DNA of 64,000 nt from Lentimicrobiaceae bacterium (GCA_022510485.1 JAFLTI010000003.1:32405-96404), one strand, 5' to 3'. Positions 8,266-17,496 are shown, numbered from the stretch's first letter. Numbers and translations: made by a program. The notes: generated by a model not told the origin, from the sequence alone.

Positions 8266-9120
8266 ATGGCGACACAAACGGTAACATTGTTAACAGACTG
8301 GGGAAATGCAGATCACTATGCGGCGGTGGTCAAGGCTCGCTTGTTTGCCAAGATGCCCGATGTGCGCGTGGTGGATATTTCTCATTCGGTGCCAAGGAGC
8401 GATATATATGCTGCGGCTTATATGGCAATCGACAGTTATCCGTATTTTCCGGAAGGAACCATCCATATTGTGGGGGTGGAGGATATTGCCACTAAAGATA
8501 ATGTCCATTTGGTGGTTAAATTCGGTCAGCAGTTCATTATCGGTACTGACAACGGCTTTTTTACCATACTGCAAATCCTTTCGGGTAAGACAATGGATTT
8601 GGTTTACGAAATAGAAGTCAGTAAAGAAACGAAAAGTTTCACTTTCCCGGCACGCGATTTGTTTCCGAGGGTGGCTTCTATGCTTTCTGTCGGTATGCCG
8701 CTCGATAAAATAGGAAAGCTTAGCAGATTGCATTCCAGAGTATTCGATGGTCCGGGACTCAAAGTGCAGCGTACTTCCGAAAACATTAACGGAAATATGA
8801 CAGGAATGCATCTTACCGGCAGGGTATTGTTTATAGATGATTTTGGAAACATTATCACCAATATCACAAAAAAAGAATACGATGCTTGTCTGGAGGCTTG
8901 TCCGGGAGGTTATGAGTTTAAGGATATGTATGTGGATCTGCGTAGGATTAACGGCAAGATAGTCGATACCTATGATAATGTGCCTATAGCTGCGCCCGCC
9001 TTTATTTTCTTGGAAAACGGATTCTTGGAGATTGCAGAGAATAAAGAAAATTTTTACAAGAAGATGGGTATTGCAAGAGGTGCCAAGGTGATTATGCGTT
9101 TCGGACCTAAGATCAAGTAA
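8266..9120 (+). CDS. SAM hydrolase / SAM hydroxide adenosyltransferase family protein (DUF62)
   Basis: A 284-residue protein of the S-adenosyl-L-methionine hydroxide adenosyltransferase family, whose members split SAM into adenosine and methionine with water. Visible segments are TLLTDWGNADHY at the N-terminus, VDISHSVPRSDIYAAAY, GTDNGFFT, RDLFPRVASMLSVG and DDFGNIITNITK in the C-terminal beta-barrel-like part. The start MATQTVTLL at 8266 fits the family; the track start at 8227 lies within the promoter. The biological role is not settled for the family. Next gene begins 8 bases on, suggesting an operon with the GldF-GldG-like permease. Confidence 0.9.
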   Translation: MATQTVTLLTDWGNADHYAAVVKARLFAKMPDVRVVDISHSVPRSDIYAAAYMAIDSYPYFPEGTIHIVGVEDIATKDNVHLVVKFGQQFIIGTDNGFFTILQILSGKTMDLVYEIEVSKETKSFTFPARDLFPRVASMLSVGMPLDKIGKLSRLHSRVFDGPGLKVQRTSENINGNMTGMHLTGRVLFIDDFGNIITNITKKEYDACLEACPGGYEFKDMYVDLRRINGKIVDTYDNVPIAAPAFIFLENGFLEIAENKENFYKKMGIARGAKVIMRFGPKIK

Positions 9121-9128
9121 TAAGAATT

Positions 9129-11531
9129 ATGCGCTCGTTGCTCAACAAAGAAATACGGTTGTTTTTTTCCGGACCGCTGGCATACTTGGTGCTGGCTGTT
9201 TTTTTTGCCGCCAATGCCTTGATGCTGTTCGTGCTGCCCACCTCCTTCAATATTTTTGATGCGGGATATGCTTCTTTGGATGCCTTTTTTTCGTGGGCGC
9301 CCTTAGTATTTCTCTTTTTGGTTCCGGCATTATGTATGCGCAGTTTTGCCGAAGAAAAAAAGAGCGGTACAATGGAAATGCTGCTTACCCGTCCGCTTAC
9401 GCGCCTGCAATTGGTTTCGGCTAAATTCTGCGCCGGATTTCTGCTCTTGGCGGTGAGTCTGTTGTCGGTGTTCCTCTATATGTACACGGTTTCAAACCTC
9501 GCTTCTCCGCAAGGTAATTTTGATTTGGCTGCGTTTTGGGGCGCATTTATGGGATTGTTGCTGCTGGGGGCTTCTTTTGTGGCTGTGTGCGTATGTATGT
9601 CTTCGCTTACGCAGAACCAAGTGGTGGCGTTTGTGCTTTCGGTGGCTGCCTGCACCTTGTTATATGTGGGCTTTGACCTGTTCGCCGCCCTGATTCCCGA
9701 AGGGGGACTGAGCCTTTGGGTGGCACGCTTGGGTATAAGTCAGCATTATTCGTCTTTGAGCCGGGGCGTGGTGGATTTTCGGGATATTGCCTACTATTTG
9801 AGCGTGGTGGTGCTCTTTGTCGGTTTTACCGTATTGGGCTTGGACAAGCGTAGAAAAACCTTTTGGAAGCAATACCTTTTTGTGGCGGTTTTATTGGCAT
9901 TGACCGATGTTTTGGCGGCATTGCTGCCTTTGAGGCTCGACCTCACCGCCGACAAACGCTATACCTTGATGCCGGTTACCAAGAATATATTGAGGCAGAA
10001 CGACCAGCCTGTTTATGTAAAGGTGTATCTTACAGGCAGTTTGCCGGCGGGCTTTAAGCGTTTGGAACGTTCGGTTCGGGAAACTTTAGACGAATTCAGG
10101 ATTTACCGCCCGGCTATCCGCTATACCTTTACCGATATTTATTCGCTCGAAAGCGAGGAACAGCGGCAGGCTCTTATGCAGGAACTCGCGCAGAAAGGCA
10201 TAAGCCCCACGCAGTTGGAGGTAAAGACCAAAGAAGGTCTTACGCGGCGTTTGATTTTTCCGGCGGCGGAACTGCGCAGTGACGGGCGTAGTATTGCCGT
10301 TGGATTGCTGAGCGAGCAGCTGGGACGCGGGGCGGAAGAAACGCTTAACAATTCCATTGAGAATGTGGAACTGCAACTTGCCAATGCCATTCGCGCATTA
10401 GGCGAAAAAGAGGCGGAAAGCGTGGTTTTTCTGGAGGGTAACGATGAACTGACGTTTATGCAGACGGTTTCTTTCGGAAACGCGCTCAGTTCCTTTTATC
10501 GCGTGAGCCGCAACGCCCTGACCGAATCGCCGGCATCGCTTATGCGGCAAGACAGCAGCGGAAATTGGCAGCCCCGATACGTGGCGGCTGTGGTGGCACA
10601 CCCGCGCTCTGCCTTTACCGAGGCGCAAAAGGCGGTTATAGACCAATATGTGATGCGCGGTGGCAAAATGCTCTGGCTTATGGAAGCCGGCAACGGTTCT
10701 CTCGATTCGCTTAAAGGGCAGTCGATGTTCGATGCCATGCCCTATCATCTCAATCTCGACGATTTATTTTTCCGTTACGGTTTCAGGCTCCGCCCCGAAA
10801 TGCTCTTGGACCGCAATGCCGCACTATCGCCCGTGCTTACAGGTTATATGGGCAAGCAACCCATAATAGAGTTTATGCCCAACTATTATTGTCCGGTGGT
10901 GGAAGCGCAGGGCAACGGCACCGTCCGCCTGCAGGTTGCCGCCGGTATAGACACTATCGAAAACGCTTTGAGGAAAACACCTCTTTTGCAGACTTCGCCT
11001 TATTCGTTTAAGGTTAAACTGCCGCACGCTATGTCGGCAGACCTTATGCGCAATCCGCCCGATCTGCGCCGTTTTGACCAAGGTGCGCAAACGGTGGCAT
11101 TGTTGGTGGAAGGCAGGTTTCAAACGGCATATCCTCTGGTAAAGCCCGAACTGAAAGATGCCGACGGCTTTACCTACCTTAAAGAAAGCGCGTCTTCTGC
11201 TATGATAGTGGTGGGCGACGGCGATATGGCGCAGAACGATATTTTGCCCGACGGACAGGTTCTGCCCTTAGGCTTTGACCGTTATACGCGCCAGATGTAC
11301 GGCAACGGAAGTTTCTTGATAGACGCCCTGCATTACCTTTGCGGTCATAAGGAATGGATAGAGCTTAAGCCGCGACAGGTGCGTATGCGGCTTTTGGATA
11401 AGGCGGTTTTAGAAAAACAAAGAAAGAATTATACCATTCTCAATTTTGTCTTGCCCATAGGCTTGGTGCTGGTTTTCGGAACCGGCTTTATGGTATTGCG
11501 CAAGAAAAAATACGCCGCACAGGAAAAATGA
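9129..11531 (+). CDS. GldF-GldG fusion: ABC-2 type permease joined to GldG-like domain
   Basis: An 800-residue protein that joins two parts usually encoded separately. Residues about 1-240 are an ABC-2/GldF-type permease with six membrane segments and the LCMRSFAEEKKSGTMEMLLTRPL motif typical of such permeases. A second part begins with a membrane segment near 255 and LDLTADKRYTLMPVTKNIL, the classic start of GldG/DUF7088-like extracytoplasmic domains. It ends with a membrane anchor near 770-790 followed by RKKK. In Flavobacterium GldA, GldF and GldG form a transporter linked to gliding. No ATPase subunit is found nearby here, so its GldA-like partner must be elsewhere. Overlaps the next gene by ATGA. 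Confidence 0.85.
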   Translation: MRSLLNKEIRLFFSGPLAYLVLAVFFAANALMLFVLPTSFNIFDAGYASLDAFFSWAPLVFLFLVPALCMRSFAEEKKSGTMEMLLTRPLTRLQLVSAKFCAGFLLLAVSLLSVFLYMYTVSNLASPQGNFDLAAFWGAFMGLLLLGASFVAVCVCMSSLTQNQVVAFVLSVAACTLLYVGFDLFAALIPEGGLSLWVARLGISQHYSSLSRGVVDFRDIAYYLSVVVLFVGFTVLGLDKRRKTFWKQYLFVAVLLALTDVLAALLPLRLDLTADKRYTLMPVTKNILRQNDQPVYVKVYLTGSLPAGFKRLERSVRETLDEFRIYRPAIRYTFTDIYSLESEEQRQALMQELAQKGISPTQLEVKTKEGLTRRLIFPAAELRSDGRSIAVGLLSEQLGRGAEETLNNSIENVELQLANAIRALGEKEAESVVFLEGNDELTFMQTVSFGNALSSFYRVSRNALTESPASLMRQDSSGNWQPRYVAAVVAHPRSAFTEAQKAVIDQYVMRGGKMLWLMEAGNGSLDSLKGQSMFDAMPYHLNLDDLFFRYGFRLRPEMLLDRNAALSPVLTGYMGKQPIIEFMPNYYCPVVEAQGNGTVRLQVAAGIDTIENALRKTPLLQTSPYSFKVKLPHAMSADLMRNPPDLRRFDQGAQTVALLVEGRFQTAYPLVKPELKDADGFTYLKESASSAMIVVGDGDMAQNDILPDGQVLPLGFDRYTRQMYGNGSFLIDALHYLCGHKEWIELKPRQVRMRLLDKAVLEKQRKNYTILNFVLPIGLVLVFGTGFMVLRKKKYAAQEK

Positions 11532-12484
11532 AAAACAAGTATCGTAAAATAGGAGTCGCCATAGGGGTATTGTTGCTGCTTTTAGTAGCGGTTTGGGTAA
11601 CTTTTATCATTGCCGGACGTTTTTCGGGCAGTATGGAGGCGGTAGAAATCCCTATGAGCGTAACCGAAAGGGTGGATGAAATCGAAATACGTTTTTCCGA
11701 CACTGCTTTTCTGCGCTTAAAAAAACAGGATGACGGCACTTGGCAGGGGCAGTCTATGCACTTTTCTTTTGAAGCCGATCCGGCGCACATACAGGATTTT
11801 CTAGCATTTTTCAATACTTGGGAAATACTTATGATTCCCAACGACAGCCAGCGTGAGGAATGGAAAAACGAAATGGAAAAAAAGGGAGGAAAAGTGGTTT
11901 TGCGAAAGGGTGGAAGCAAGGTGTTTTCCGCTTCTTTTCTGCATACCGACGGCTATTTTGTTATCGACAAGGGCAGGGGGCGGTTCTATGCTATGGATAT
12001 GCCTTATAACCAATCGGATAATCGTCAATTTTTTAGTGTGCAGGCAGAAAGTTGGCAAAACCGCCTGCTGTTTAACCTCGATTATACCGCGCTTTTGTCG
12101 GTATGGGTAAATTTCTATCGAGATACCCGTAATTCATACTATTTAGAAAATAGGGGTGGCGCTTTTGTGCTGGAACACGGTAGGGAAGCCGATACGGTGA
12201 GTGTTTCGCGCGCCCAAGCCTATCTGTCTTCTTTTGCCCGCGTTTACTTTGATAAGCGGGAAGCCGGTTCGGCATTGGGAGAACCGCTTTACGAAATGGA
12301 AATATGTCCTAAGGAGGGGCGTTGTGTGGCTTTTACGGTATTTGAAAAGCTAAAGGAGGGAACTCCCGATGTGTTTAAGGCACTGGCGGTTGTGATTCCT
12401 TATGAAACTCCGGACACCGTAGAGATTCCCTATGTGGTTTTGGATAAATTGGCAAAACAGCCCGATTGGTTTATAAGCCGTTAA
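11528..12484 (+). CDS. DUF4340-like membrane-anchored protein, partner of GldFG
   Basis: A 318-residue protein with one N-terminal membrane anchor (about 9-30, VAIGVLLLLLVAVWVTFIIAG) and the rest predicted outside the cytoplasm. The pattern of repeated beta segments with phrases such as VDEIEIRFSDTAFLRLKKQDDGTWQ resembles DUF4340, and position straight after a GldG-type gene is where DUF4340 genes are usually found. No catalytic motif can be seen. Start overlaps the stop of the upstream gene (ATGA), so the pair is almost surely co-translated. Family assignment is by resemblance and context. Confidence 0.65.
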   Translation: MKNKYRKIGVAIGVLLLLLVAVWVTFIIAGRFSGSMEAVEIPMSVTERVDEIEIRFSDTAFLRLKKQDDGTWQGQSMHFSFEADPAHIQDFLAFFNTWEILMIPNDSQREEWKNEMEKKGGKVVLRKGGSKVFSASFLHTDGYFVIDKGRGRFYAMDMPYNQSDNRQFFSVQAESWQNRLLFNLDYTALLSVWVNFYRDTRNSYYLENRGGAFVLEHGREADTVSVSRAQAYLSSFARVYFDKREAGSALGEPLYEMEICPKEGRCVAFTVFEKLKEGTPDVFKALAVVIPYETPDTVEIPYVVLDKLAKQPDWFISR

Positions 12485-12501
12485 AATTGGGTTTAATTTC
12501 G

Positions 12502-12550
12502 TATATTTGCGCTCGCGTAAAGGCGCACGTTCCCCACTCCGGCGGAACGT
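12502..12550 (+). promoter_or_regulatory. dnaN -7 box and leader hairpin
   Basis: TATATTTG (12502-12509) is an exact -7 box 60 bases before the dnaN ATG; a convincing -33 box is not seen. The leader then holds ACGTTCC (12527-12533) and GGAACGT (12544-12550), a perfect 7-bp hairpin 19 bases before the start codon. Confidence 0.5.
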
Positions 12551-12569
12551 TGTTAAAAAACTCAACGAT

Positions 12570-13700
12570 ATGAGATTTATTGTCAACAGTCAGTTGCTTT
12601 TGGAAAACCTCCAGAGCCTGAGCGGACTCTTAGTGGAAAACAAGGCTTTGCCTATTTTGGAAAAATGCCTTTTCCGTATCAGTGGAAACAACCTTACCTT
12701 GGTGGCTTCCGATTCGGAATCGGTTGCGGTGGTGGATATCGCATTGGACGAAGTTTCCGGCGAAGGCGCGGTAGCGGTTCCGGCGCGTTCCTTGCTCGAC
12801 GCTCTCAAAACCATGCCCAACATTCCCTTGATTTTTAATGTGGATGAAGCCACATCGGGAATTGAAATTTCGGGCGGTCAAGGTCAATATAAACTTACCG
12901 GAGAGGCAGCCGACACCTATCCCGAAATTCCGCAGATGGGCGGTGATGCGGCTATCGCCACCATATCGTCGGATATTTTGGTGCGAGCTATTTCAAAAAC
13001 CATTTTTGCCACCGGCAACGACCAGTTGCGCGCCACCATGTGCGGCGTGTTGTTTGAGATGAAGCCCGACGGAATGACTTTTGTGGCTACCGATGCCCAC
13101 AAATTGGTGCGCTACCGTCGCTCCGACATCAAGACCCCTGCCGAGGCATCTTTTGTGGTTCCCAAAAAGGCGCTGAACCTGCTCAAGAATATGCTTACCA
13201 TTAACAAAGAAGCGGTTCCGGTGCAGATGGAGGCAAACGAAAAGAATGTATTTTTCCAATTTGGAAACGTGCATATCAGCTGCCGTTTGGTAGACGGTCG
13301 TTATCCCAACTATCAGGCGGTTATTCCCACCGATAATCCCAATAAACTCACTGTGGCGCGTCAGGCTTTCCTTACCTGCGTAAAACGTAGCTGTATCTTT
13401 GCCAATAAGGCTATTCCCCAAGTACGGCTTACGATGAGCGGCGGCAACGAAGTGCTGGTTTCTACCGAAGATGTGGAAAACTCCTCCGCCTCCAAAGAAA
13501 GGGTGGCTTGCCAATATGAGGGCGATCCTTTGGAAATCGGCTTCAACGCCCGTTATTTTGTGGAAATACTTACCACTTTAGAATCGGAAGATGTTTGTCT
13601 GCATATGTCGATGCCTAACCGTGCGGGGCTTATCGTTCCTATGGGCGAAAGCGACGAAAACGAAGACATCCTGATGCTGATGATGCCCATGATGATGTAA
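12570..13700 (+). CDS. dnaN: DNA polymerase III beta sliding clamp
   Basis: A 376-residue processivity clamp with three clamp-fold domains. MRFIVNSQLLLENLQSLSGL opens the first domain. TFVATDAHKLVRYR and NVHISCRLVDGRYPNYQAVIP mark the second and third domains, and the C-terminal tail MPNRAGLIVPMGESDENEDILMLMMPMMM closes it. The start at 12570 is preferred over the track start at 12507, which falls in the promoter and leader. Its own -7 box and hairpin leader suggest it is expressed apart from the GldFG operon. The neighbouring genes are not dnaA or recF, which is normal for this phylum. Confidence 0.97.
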   Translation: MRFIVNSQLLLENLQSLSGLLVENKALPILEKCLFRISGNNLTLVASDSESVAVVDIALDEVSGEGAVAVPARSLLDALKTMPNIPLIFNVDEATSGIEISGGQGQYKLTGEAADTYPEIPQMGGDAAIATISSDILVRAISKTIFATGNDQLRATMCGVLFEMKPDGMTFVATDAHKLVRYRRSDIKTPAEASFVVPKKALNLLKNMLTINKEAVPVQMEANEKNVFFQFGNVHISCRLVDGRYPNYQAVIPTDNPNKLTVARQAFLTCVKRSCIFANKAIPQVRLTMSGGNEVLVSTEDVENSSASKERVACQYEGDPLEIGFNARYFVEILTTLESEDVCLHMSMPNRAGLIVPMGESDENEDILMLMMPMMM

Positions 13701-13736
13701 AAGCAATCAATAAAAATCTTAAAAACCTATATACAC

Positions 13737-13964
13737 ATGGCAAAATTCAAAGGTGCTATCGTGGTGGACAAGGAAAAGTGCAAAGGCTGCGGCATTTGCA
13801 TGTCGATTTGCCCCCAAAAGACGATAGGAATGTCGAAAGAGGTGAATGGCAAGGGCTATAACTTTGCCATCATGGTTGACGAGGAAAGTTGTGTCGGCTG
13901 CGCTTCTTGCGGCCGTATCTGCCCCGATGGTGTGATTACCGTTTACAGGGCAAAAGAGGACTAA
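13737..13964 (+). CDS. 2-oxoacid:ferredoxin oxidoreductase, delta (ferredoxin) subunit
   Basis: A 75-residue ferredoxin with two complete CxxCxxCxxxCP motifs, CKGCGICMSICP and CVGCASCGRICP, so two [4Fe-4S] clusters. It is the small electron-carrying subunit of the four-subunit oxidoreductase encoded by this and the next three genes. It passes electrons from the TPP-containing core to soluble ferredoxin. It is first in the operon, 28 bases before the alpha subunit. Confidence 0.93.
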   Translation: MAKFKGAIVVDKEKCKGCGICMSICPQKTIGMSKEVNGKGYNFAIMVDEESCVGCASCGRICPDGVITVYRAKED

Positions 13965-13992
13965 TTGAGAAATTAATTTAAAACAAAGAACA

Positions 13993-15069
13993 ATGGAAGA
14001 TTTGCGGTTAATGAAAGGCAACGAGGCTTTTGCCGAAGCTGCCATTCGCGCCGGATGTGACGGCTACTTCGGTTATCCCATTACGCCCCAGTCGGAAGTA
14101 ATGGAATACCTGATGAAGGAAAGACCTGAAAACAGAACCGGTATGGTGGTTTTGCAGGCCGAAAGTGAAGTTTCTTCTATCAATATGGTGTATGCCGGTG
14201 CCGGTTGCGGCAAGCGGGTTATGACCTCCACCTCCAGCCCCGGTTATAGTTTGATGCAGGAAGGTATGTCGTATATCGCGGCTGCCGAATTGCCCTGCGT
14301 GGTATTGAACGTGGTGCGCGGCGGTCCGGGTCTTGGTACGATCCAGCCTTCGCAGAGCGACTATTTCCAAGCCACCAAGGGCGGCGGACACGGCGATTAC
14401 CGTCTTATCGTGCTGGCTCCTTCGTCGGTACAGGAAATGTCGGATTTTGTTTCCTTAGGCTTTGATTTGGCTTTCAAATACCGCAACCCGGTATTGGTTC
14501 TTGCCGACGGGGTTATCGGTCAGACGATGGAAAAAGTGGTTCTTCAGCCGCAACGTCCCCGCTTTACCGAAGAAGAAATCCGTAAGAACACGCCTTGGGC
14601 AACGGTAGGTAAGAGCATAGACCGCGAACACAATATCGTAACATCTTTGGACTTGCAGGCAGCCAGTCAGGAAAAGCACGTGTTGCACCTGCAGGAAAAA
14701 TACCGCGAAATCGAAGCGGCGGAATCCCGTTGCGAAATGATTAAGTGCGAAGATGCCGACTACGTATTGGTGGCTTACGGTTCATCGGCGCGCATCTGCC
14801 AAAAGGCGGTGGATTTGCTCCGTGCCAAAGGCGTAAAGGTAGGTCTGCTCCGTCCTATCACCCTGTGGCCTTTCCCCACTAAAGAAGTTAAGGAATTGGC
14901 TACACGTGTAAAAGGTTTCATGTCGGTAGAAATGAGCTTGGGTCAGATGGTGGAAGACGTGAAGCTGGCGGTGGAAGGCAAAGTAAAAGTGGAATTTTTC
15001 GGTCGCTGCGGCGGTATCGTTCCGGCTCCCGAAGAAGTGGTTCACGCGGTAGAAACCAAATTATTATAG
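13993..15069 (+). CDS. vorB: 2-oxoacid:ferredoxin oxidoreductase, alpha subunit (VorB/KorA-like)
   Basis: A 358-residue subunit with the pyrimidine-binding fold of pyruvate:ferredoxin oxidoreductase relatives. It opens with RLMKGNEAFAEAAIRAGCDGYFGYPITPQSE and has VVRGGPGLGTIQPSQSDY. The C-terminal half is the transketolase-like domain with VLVAYGSSARICQKAV. Known relatives decarboxylate branched-chain 2-oxoacids (VOR) or 2-oxoglutarate (KOR) to the acyl-CoA, reducing ferredoxin; the short unfused form resembles what is usually called VorB. Substrate is not decided by the sequence. Sits between ferredoxin and beta subunit genes with gaps of 28 and 12 bases. Confidence 0.93.
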   Translation: MEDLRLMKGNEAFAEAAIRAGCDGYFGYPITPQSEVMEYLMKERPENRTGMVVLQAESEVSSINMVYAGAGCGKRVMTSTSSPGYSLMQEGMSYIAAAELPCVVLNVVRGGPGLGTIQPSQSDYFQATKGGGHGDYRLIVLAPSSVQEMSDFVSLGFDLAFKYRNPVLVLADGVIGQTMEKVVLQPQRPRFTEEEIRKNTPWATVGKSIDREHNIVTSLDLQAASQEKHVLHLQEKYREIEAAESRCEMIKCEDADYVLVAYGSSARICQKAVDLLRAKGVKVGLLRPITLWPFPTKEVKELATRVKGFMSVEMSLGQMVEDVKLAVEGKVKVEFFGRCGGIVPAPEEVVHAVETKLL

Positions 15070-15081
15070 GAGGAAGTAGGT

Positions 15082-15855
15082 ATGTCTCAAAATATATGCA
15101 CCCCCGAAAACTTAGTTTATAAGAAAACCTCGCTGCTTACCGACAAGATTATGCACTATTGTCCCGGTTGCGGCCATGGTACGATTCACCGCGCCTTGAT
15201 GGAAGTGGTGGACGAAATGGGGCTTCAGGACAAAACGGTGGGTATCGCTCCGGTAGGTTGCTCGGTGCTCGCTTACGATTACATGAACATCGATATGCAG
15301 GAAGCCGCTCACGGTCGTGCGCCTGCGGTGGCTACGGCTATCAAGCGCCTTATGCCCGACAAATTTGTGTTTACCTATCAGGGAGACGGTGATTTGGCGG
15401 CTATCGGTACGGCAGAAACCATTCACTGCTGCAACCGTGGCGAAAACATCCTTATGGTGTTCGTAAACAACGCCATTTACGGTATGACCGGCGGTCAGAT
15501 GGCTCCTACCACCTTGGAAGGCATGAAAACCGCCACCTCGCCCTACGGTCGTGATGTAAACAAGGTGGGCTGGCCCTTGCGAATCACCGAAATGGTGGCT
15601 CAGCTCAACGGTGTATGGAGTGCCTCCCGTCATACGGTTCACACCCCGGCGGCTGTTATGAAGCTCAAGAAAGCCTTTAAGAAAGGTATAGAAGATTCGA
15701 TGGCAGGCAAAGGAACCTGTTTTGTAGAAATCTGCTCTTCCTGCAATTCAGGCTGGAAAATGAGTCCGGTGGAAGCCAACAAGTGGATGGAAGAACACGT
15801 ACTCGAATACTTTGTACCCGGCGACATTAAGGTTGACGGTAAATTGGTGAGATAA
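15082..15855 (+). CDS. 2-oxoacid:ferredoxin oxidoreductase, beta (TPP-binding) subunit
   Basis: A 257-residue thiamine-diphosphate-binding subunit. YCPGCGHGTIHR near the N-terminus, the VGCSV segment and the TPP/Mg motif GDGDLAAIG ... NNAIYGMTGGQMAPTT are all present, the last being the hallmark of the beta subunit in KOR/VOR/POR enzymes. It carries the active-site cofactor for decarboxylation of the 2-oxoacid. AGGAGG lies 13 bases before the ATG (15068-15073), one of few Shine-Dalgarno-like sites in the window. Followed 22 bases later by the gamma subunit. Confidence 0.94.
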   Translation: MSQNICTPENLVYKKTSLLTDKIMHYCPGCGHGTIHRALMEVVDEMGLQDKTVGIAPVGCSVLAYDYMNIDMQEAAHGRAPAVATAIKRLMPDKFVFTYQGDGDLAAIGTAETIHCCNRGENILMVFVNNAIYGMTGGQMAPTTLEGMKTATSPYGRDVNKVGWPLRITEMVAQLNGVWSASRHTVHTPAAVMKLKKAFKKGIEDSMAGKGTCFVEICSSCNSGWKMSPVEANKWMEEHVLEYFVPGDIKVDGKLVR

Positions 15856-15877
15856 AAACCGCTTAAAACTTAAAACA

Positions 15878-16432
15878 ATGACAGAAGAAATCATTATTGC
15901 CGGTTTTGGTGGGCAAGGGGTTTTGTCGATGGGCAAAATCTTGGCTTATTCCGGTGTTATGGAAAACAAAGAAGTAAGCTGGATGCCTTCCTATGGTCCC
16001 GAAATGCGCGGCGGTACCGCCAACGTAACGGTTATCATAAGCGATGAACGTATTTCCTCGCCCGTTATCACCAAATACGATACGGCAATCATCCTCAATC
16101 AACAGTCGCTCGATAAGTTTGAAAGCGCGGTTCAACCCGGCGGCACGCTTATCTACGACCCCAACGGCATTACCCACAAGCCGACCCGTAAGGATATCAA
16201 TATCTACACGATTGAAGCCAACGATGCGGCCAACAAGATGGGTATGAACAAGGTGTTCAATATGATTGTATTGGGCGGATTCTTAAAGATCAAACCTTTG
16301 GTTCAGCCTGAATTTATCCACAAGGGTCTTGAAAAATCCTTGCCGGCGCGCCACCACAACATGATTCCCGAAAACGAAAAGGCTATCGAGTTGGGTCGCA
16401 CCTTGATTAAACAGGAACAAAAAGCCGAATAG
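15878..16432 (+). CDS. 2-oxoacid:ferredoxin oxidoreductase, gamma subunit
   Basis: A 184-residue subunit with the glycine-rich IIIAGFGGQGVLSMGKILAY opening and SYGPEMRGGTANVTVIIS, both standard in gamma subunits of this enzyme family; the gamma subunit helps bind CoA. It is the last gene of the delta-alpha-beta-gamma operon and is followed 21 bases later by an intrinsic terminator. All four subunits are present and intact, so the enzyme should be functional. Confidence 0.94.
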   Translation: MTEEIIIAGFGGQGVLSMGKILAYSGVMENKEVSWMPSYGPEMRGGTANVTVIISDERISSPVITKYDTAIILNQQSLDKFESAVQPGGTLIYDPNGITHKPTRKDINIYTIEANDAANKMGMNKVFNMIVLGGFLKIKPLVQPEFIHKGLEKSLPARHHNMIPENEKAIELGRTLIKQEQKAE

Positions 16433-16453
16433 GTTTTTCTTACTTGTTATAAA

Positions 16454-16494
16454 AAGAGAGAACCTGCCAATGGCAAGTTCTCTCTTTTTTTATC
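16454..16494 (+). terminator. Intrinsic terminator of the oxidoreductase operon
   Basis: AAGAGAGAAC and GTTCTCTCTT arms (one C/A mismatch, then TGCC/GGCA) around a short loop are followed by a run of seven T. Orientation and position fit termination after the gamma subunit gene. Confidence 0.9.
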
Positions 16495-16527
16495 ACTGCC
16501 ACTATTAGGCTTATAATTGTTGTACCT

Positions 16528-17496
16528 ATGGAGAACAATCAAATTATAATATACCAGACGGAAGATGGACAGACCCAGATTGATGTCCGTATGGAGAAGG
16601 AAACAGTTTGGCTGAATACCAACCAGATGGCAGAGTTGTTTGACCGTGAAGAATCAAATATTCGCCGCCATATTATCAATGTTTTTGAAGAAGGGGAACT
16701 GTTAAGGGAGAATAACGTGCATTTTTTACACGTTAATGGAGTTAAAAAGCCTGTACCGTTTTATAATCTTGATGTTATCATCTCTGTGGGCTATCGCGTA
16801 AAAAGTAAACGCGGCGTGCAATTCCGCCAATGGGCAAACAAGGTTTTGAAAGAGTATCTTGTAAAAGGCTATGCCGTGAACGAGCGGCTGCGACACGAAC
16901 AAATAGGGGAGTTGCGCCAATTAGTAAATATGCTTGGGCGAACCATCCAAAATCAGCCTCTGCTCACAACGGAAGAAAACGAGGCATTGTTCGAGGTTGT
17001 GACAGACTACACATACGCCCTTGATACTCTCGACAATTACGACTATGAGCGTCTGACCATCGACAGGACAACGAAAGAAGAGCCATTTCACGCCACATAC
17101 GAGAATGCTATGGAGGAAATACACCGTCTGCGTGACAAGTTCGGGGCTTCCGTCTTGTTCGGTAATGAAAAAGACGATTCTTTCAAAAGCAGTATCGGGC
17201 AGATATACCAGACTTTTGGCGGTGAAGAGCTGTATCCAAGTGTGGAAGAGAAAGCAGCCATGTTGCTCTATCTTGTTACAAAGAATCATTCGTTCAGCGA
17301 CGGAAACAAACGTATTGCCGCCACGTTATTCCTTTGGTTTATGAATAACAACGGTGTTCTCTATAATCCTGACCATTCTAAACGTATTGCCGACAACACG
17401 CTTGTTGCCTTGACCCTGATGATTGCCGAGAGCCGCCCGGAAGAAAAAGATGTTATGGTAAAAGTGGTTGTTAATCTTATAAATAAAAACAATTAG
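16528..17496 (+). CDS. RhuM-type N-terminal domain fused to Fic/Doc domain
   Basis: A 322-residue two-domain protein. Residues about 8-120 match the RhuM/virulence protein family with a Bro-N-like DNA-binding flavour (TVWLNTNQMAELFDREESNIRRHI). Residues about 165-322 are a Fic/Doc domain whose active loop is HSFSDGNKRIAA (254-265). Fic AMP-transferases usually read HPFxxGNGR and Doc kinases HxFxDANKR, so this loop is between the two and nearer Doc. Known relatives modify target proteins by AMPylation or phosphorylation. No antitoxin gene is adjacent and the gene stands alone between two terminators. Toxicity and target are unknown. Confidence 0.88.
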   Translation: MENNQIIIYQTEDGQTQIDVRMEKETVWLNTNQMAELFDREESNIRRHIINVFEEGELLRENNVHFLHVNGVKKPVPFYNLDVIISVGYRVKSKRGVQFRQWANKVLKEYLVKGYAVNERLRHEQIGELRQLVNMLGRTIQNQPLLTTEENEALFEVVTDYTYALDTLDNYDYERLTIDRTTKEEPFHATYENAMEEIHRLRDKFGASVLFGNEKDDSFKSSIGQIYQTFGGEELYPSVEEKAAMLLYLVTKNHSFSDGNKRIAATLFLWFMNNNGVLYNPDHSKRIADNTLVALTLMIAESRPEEKDVMVKVVVNLINKNN

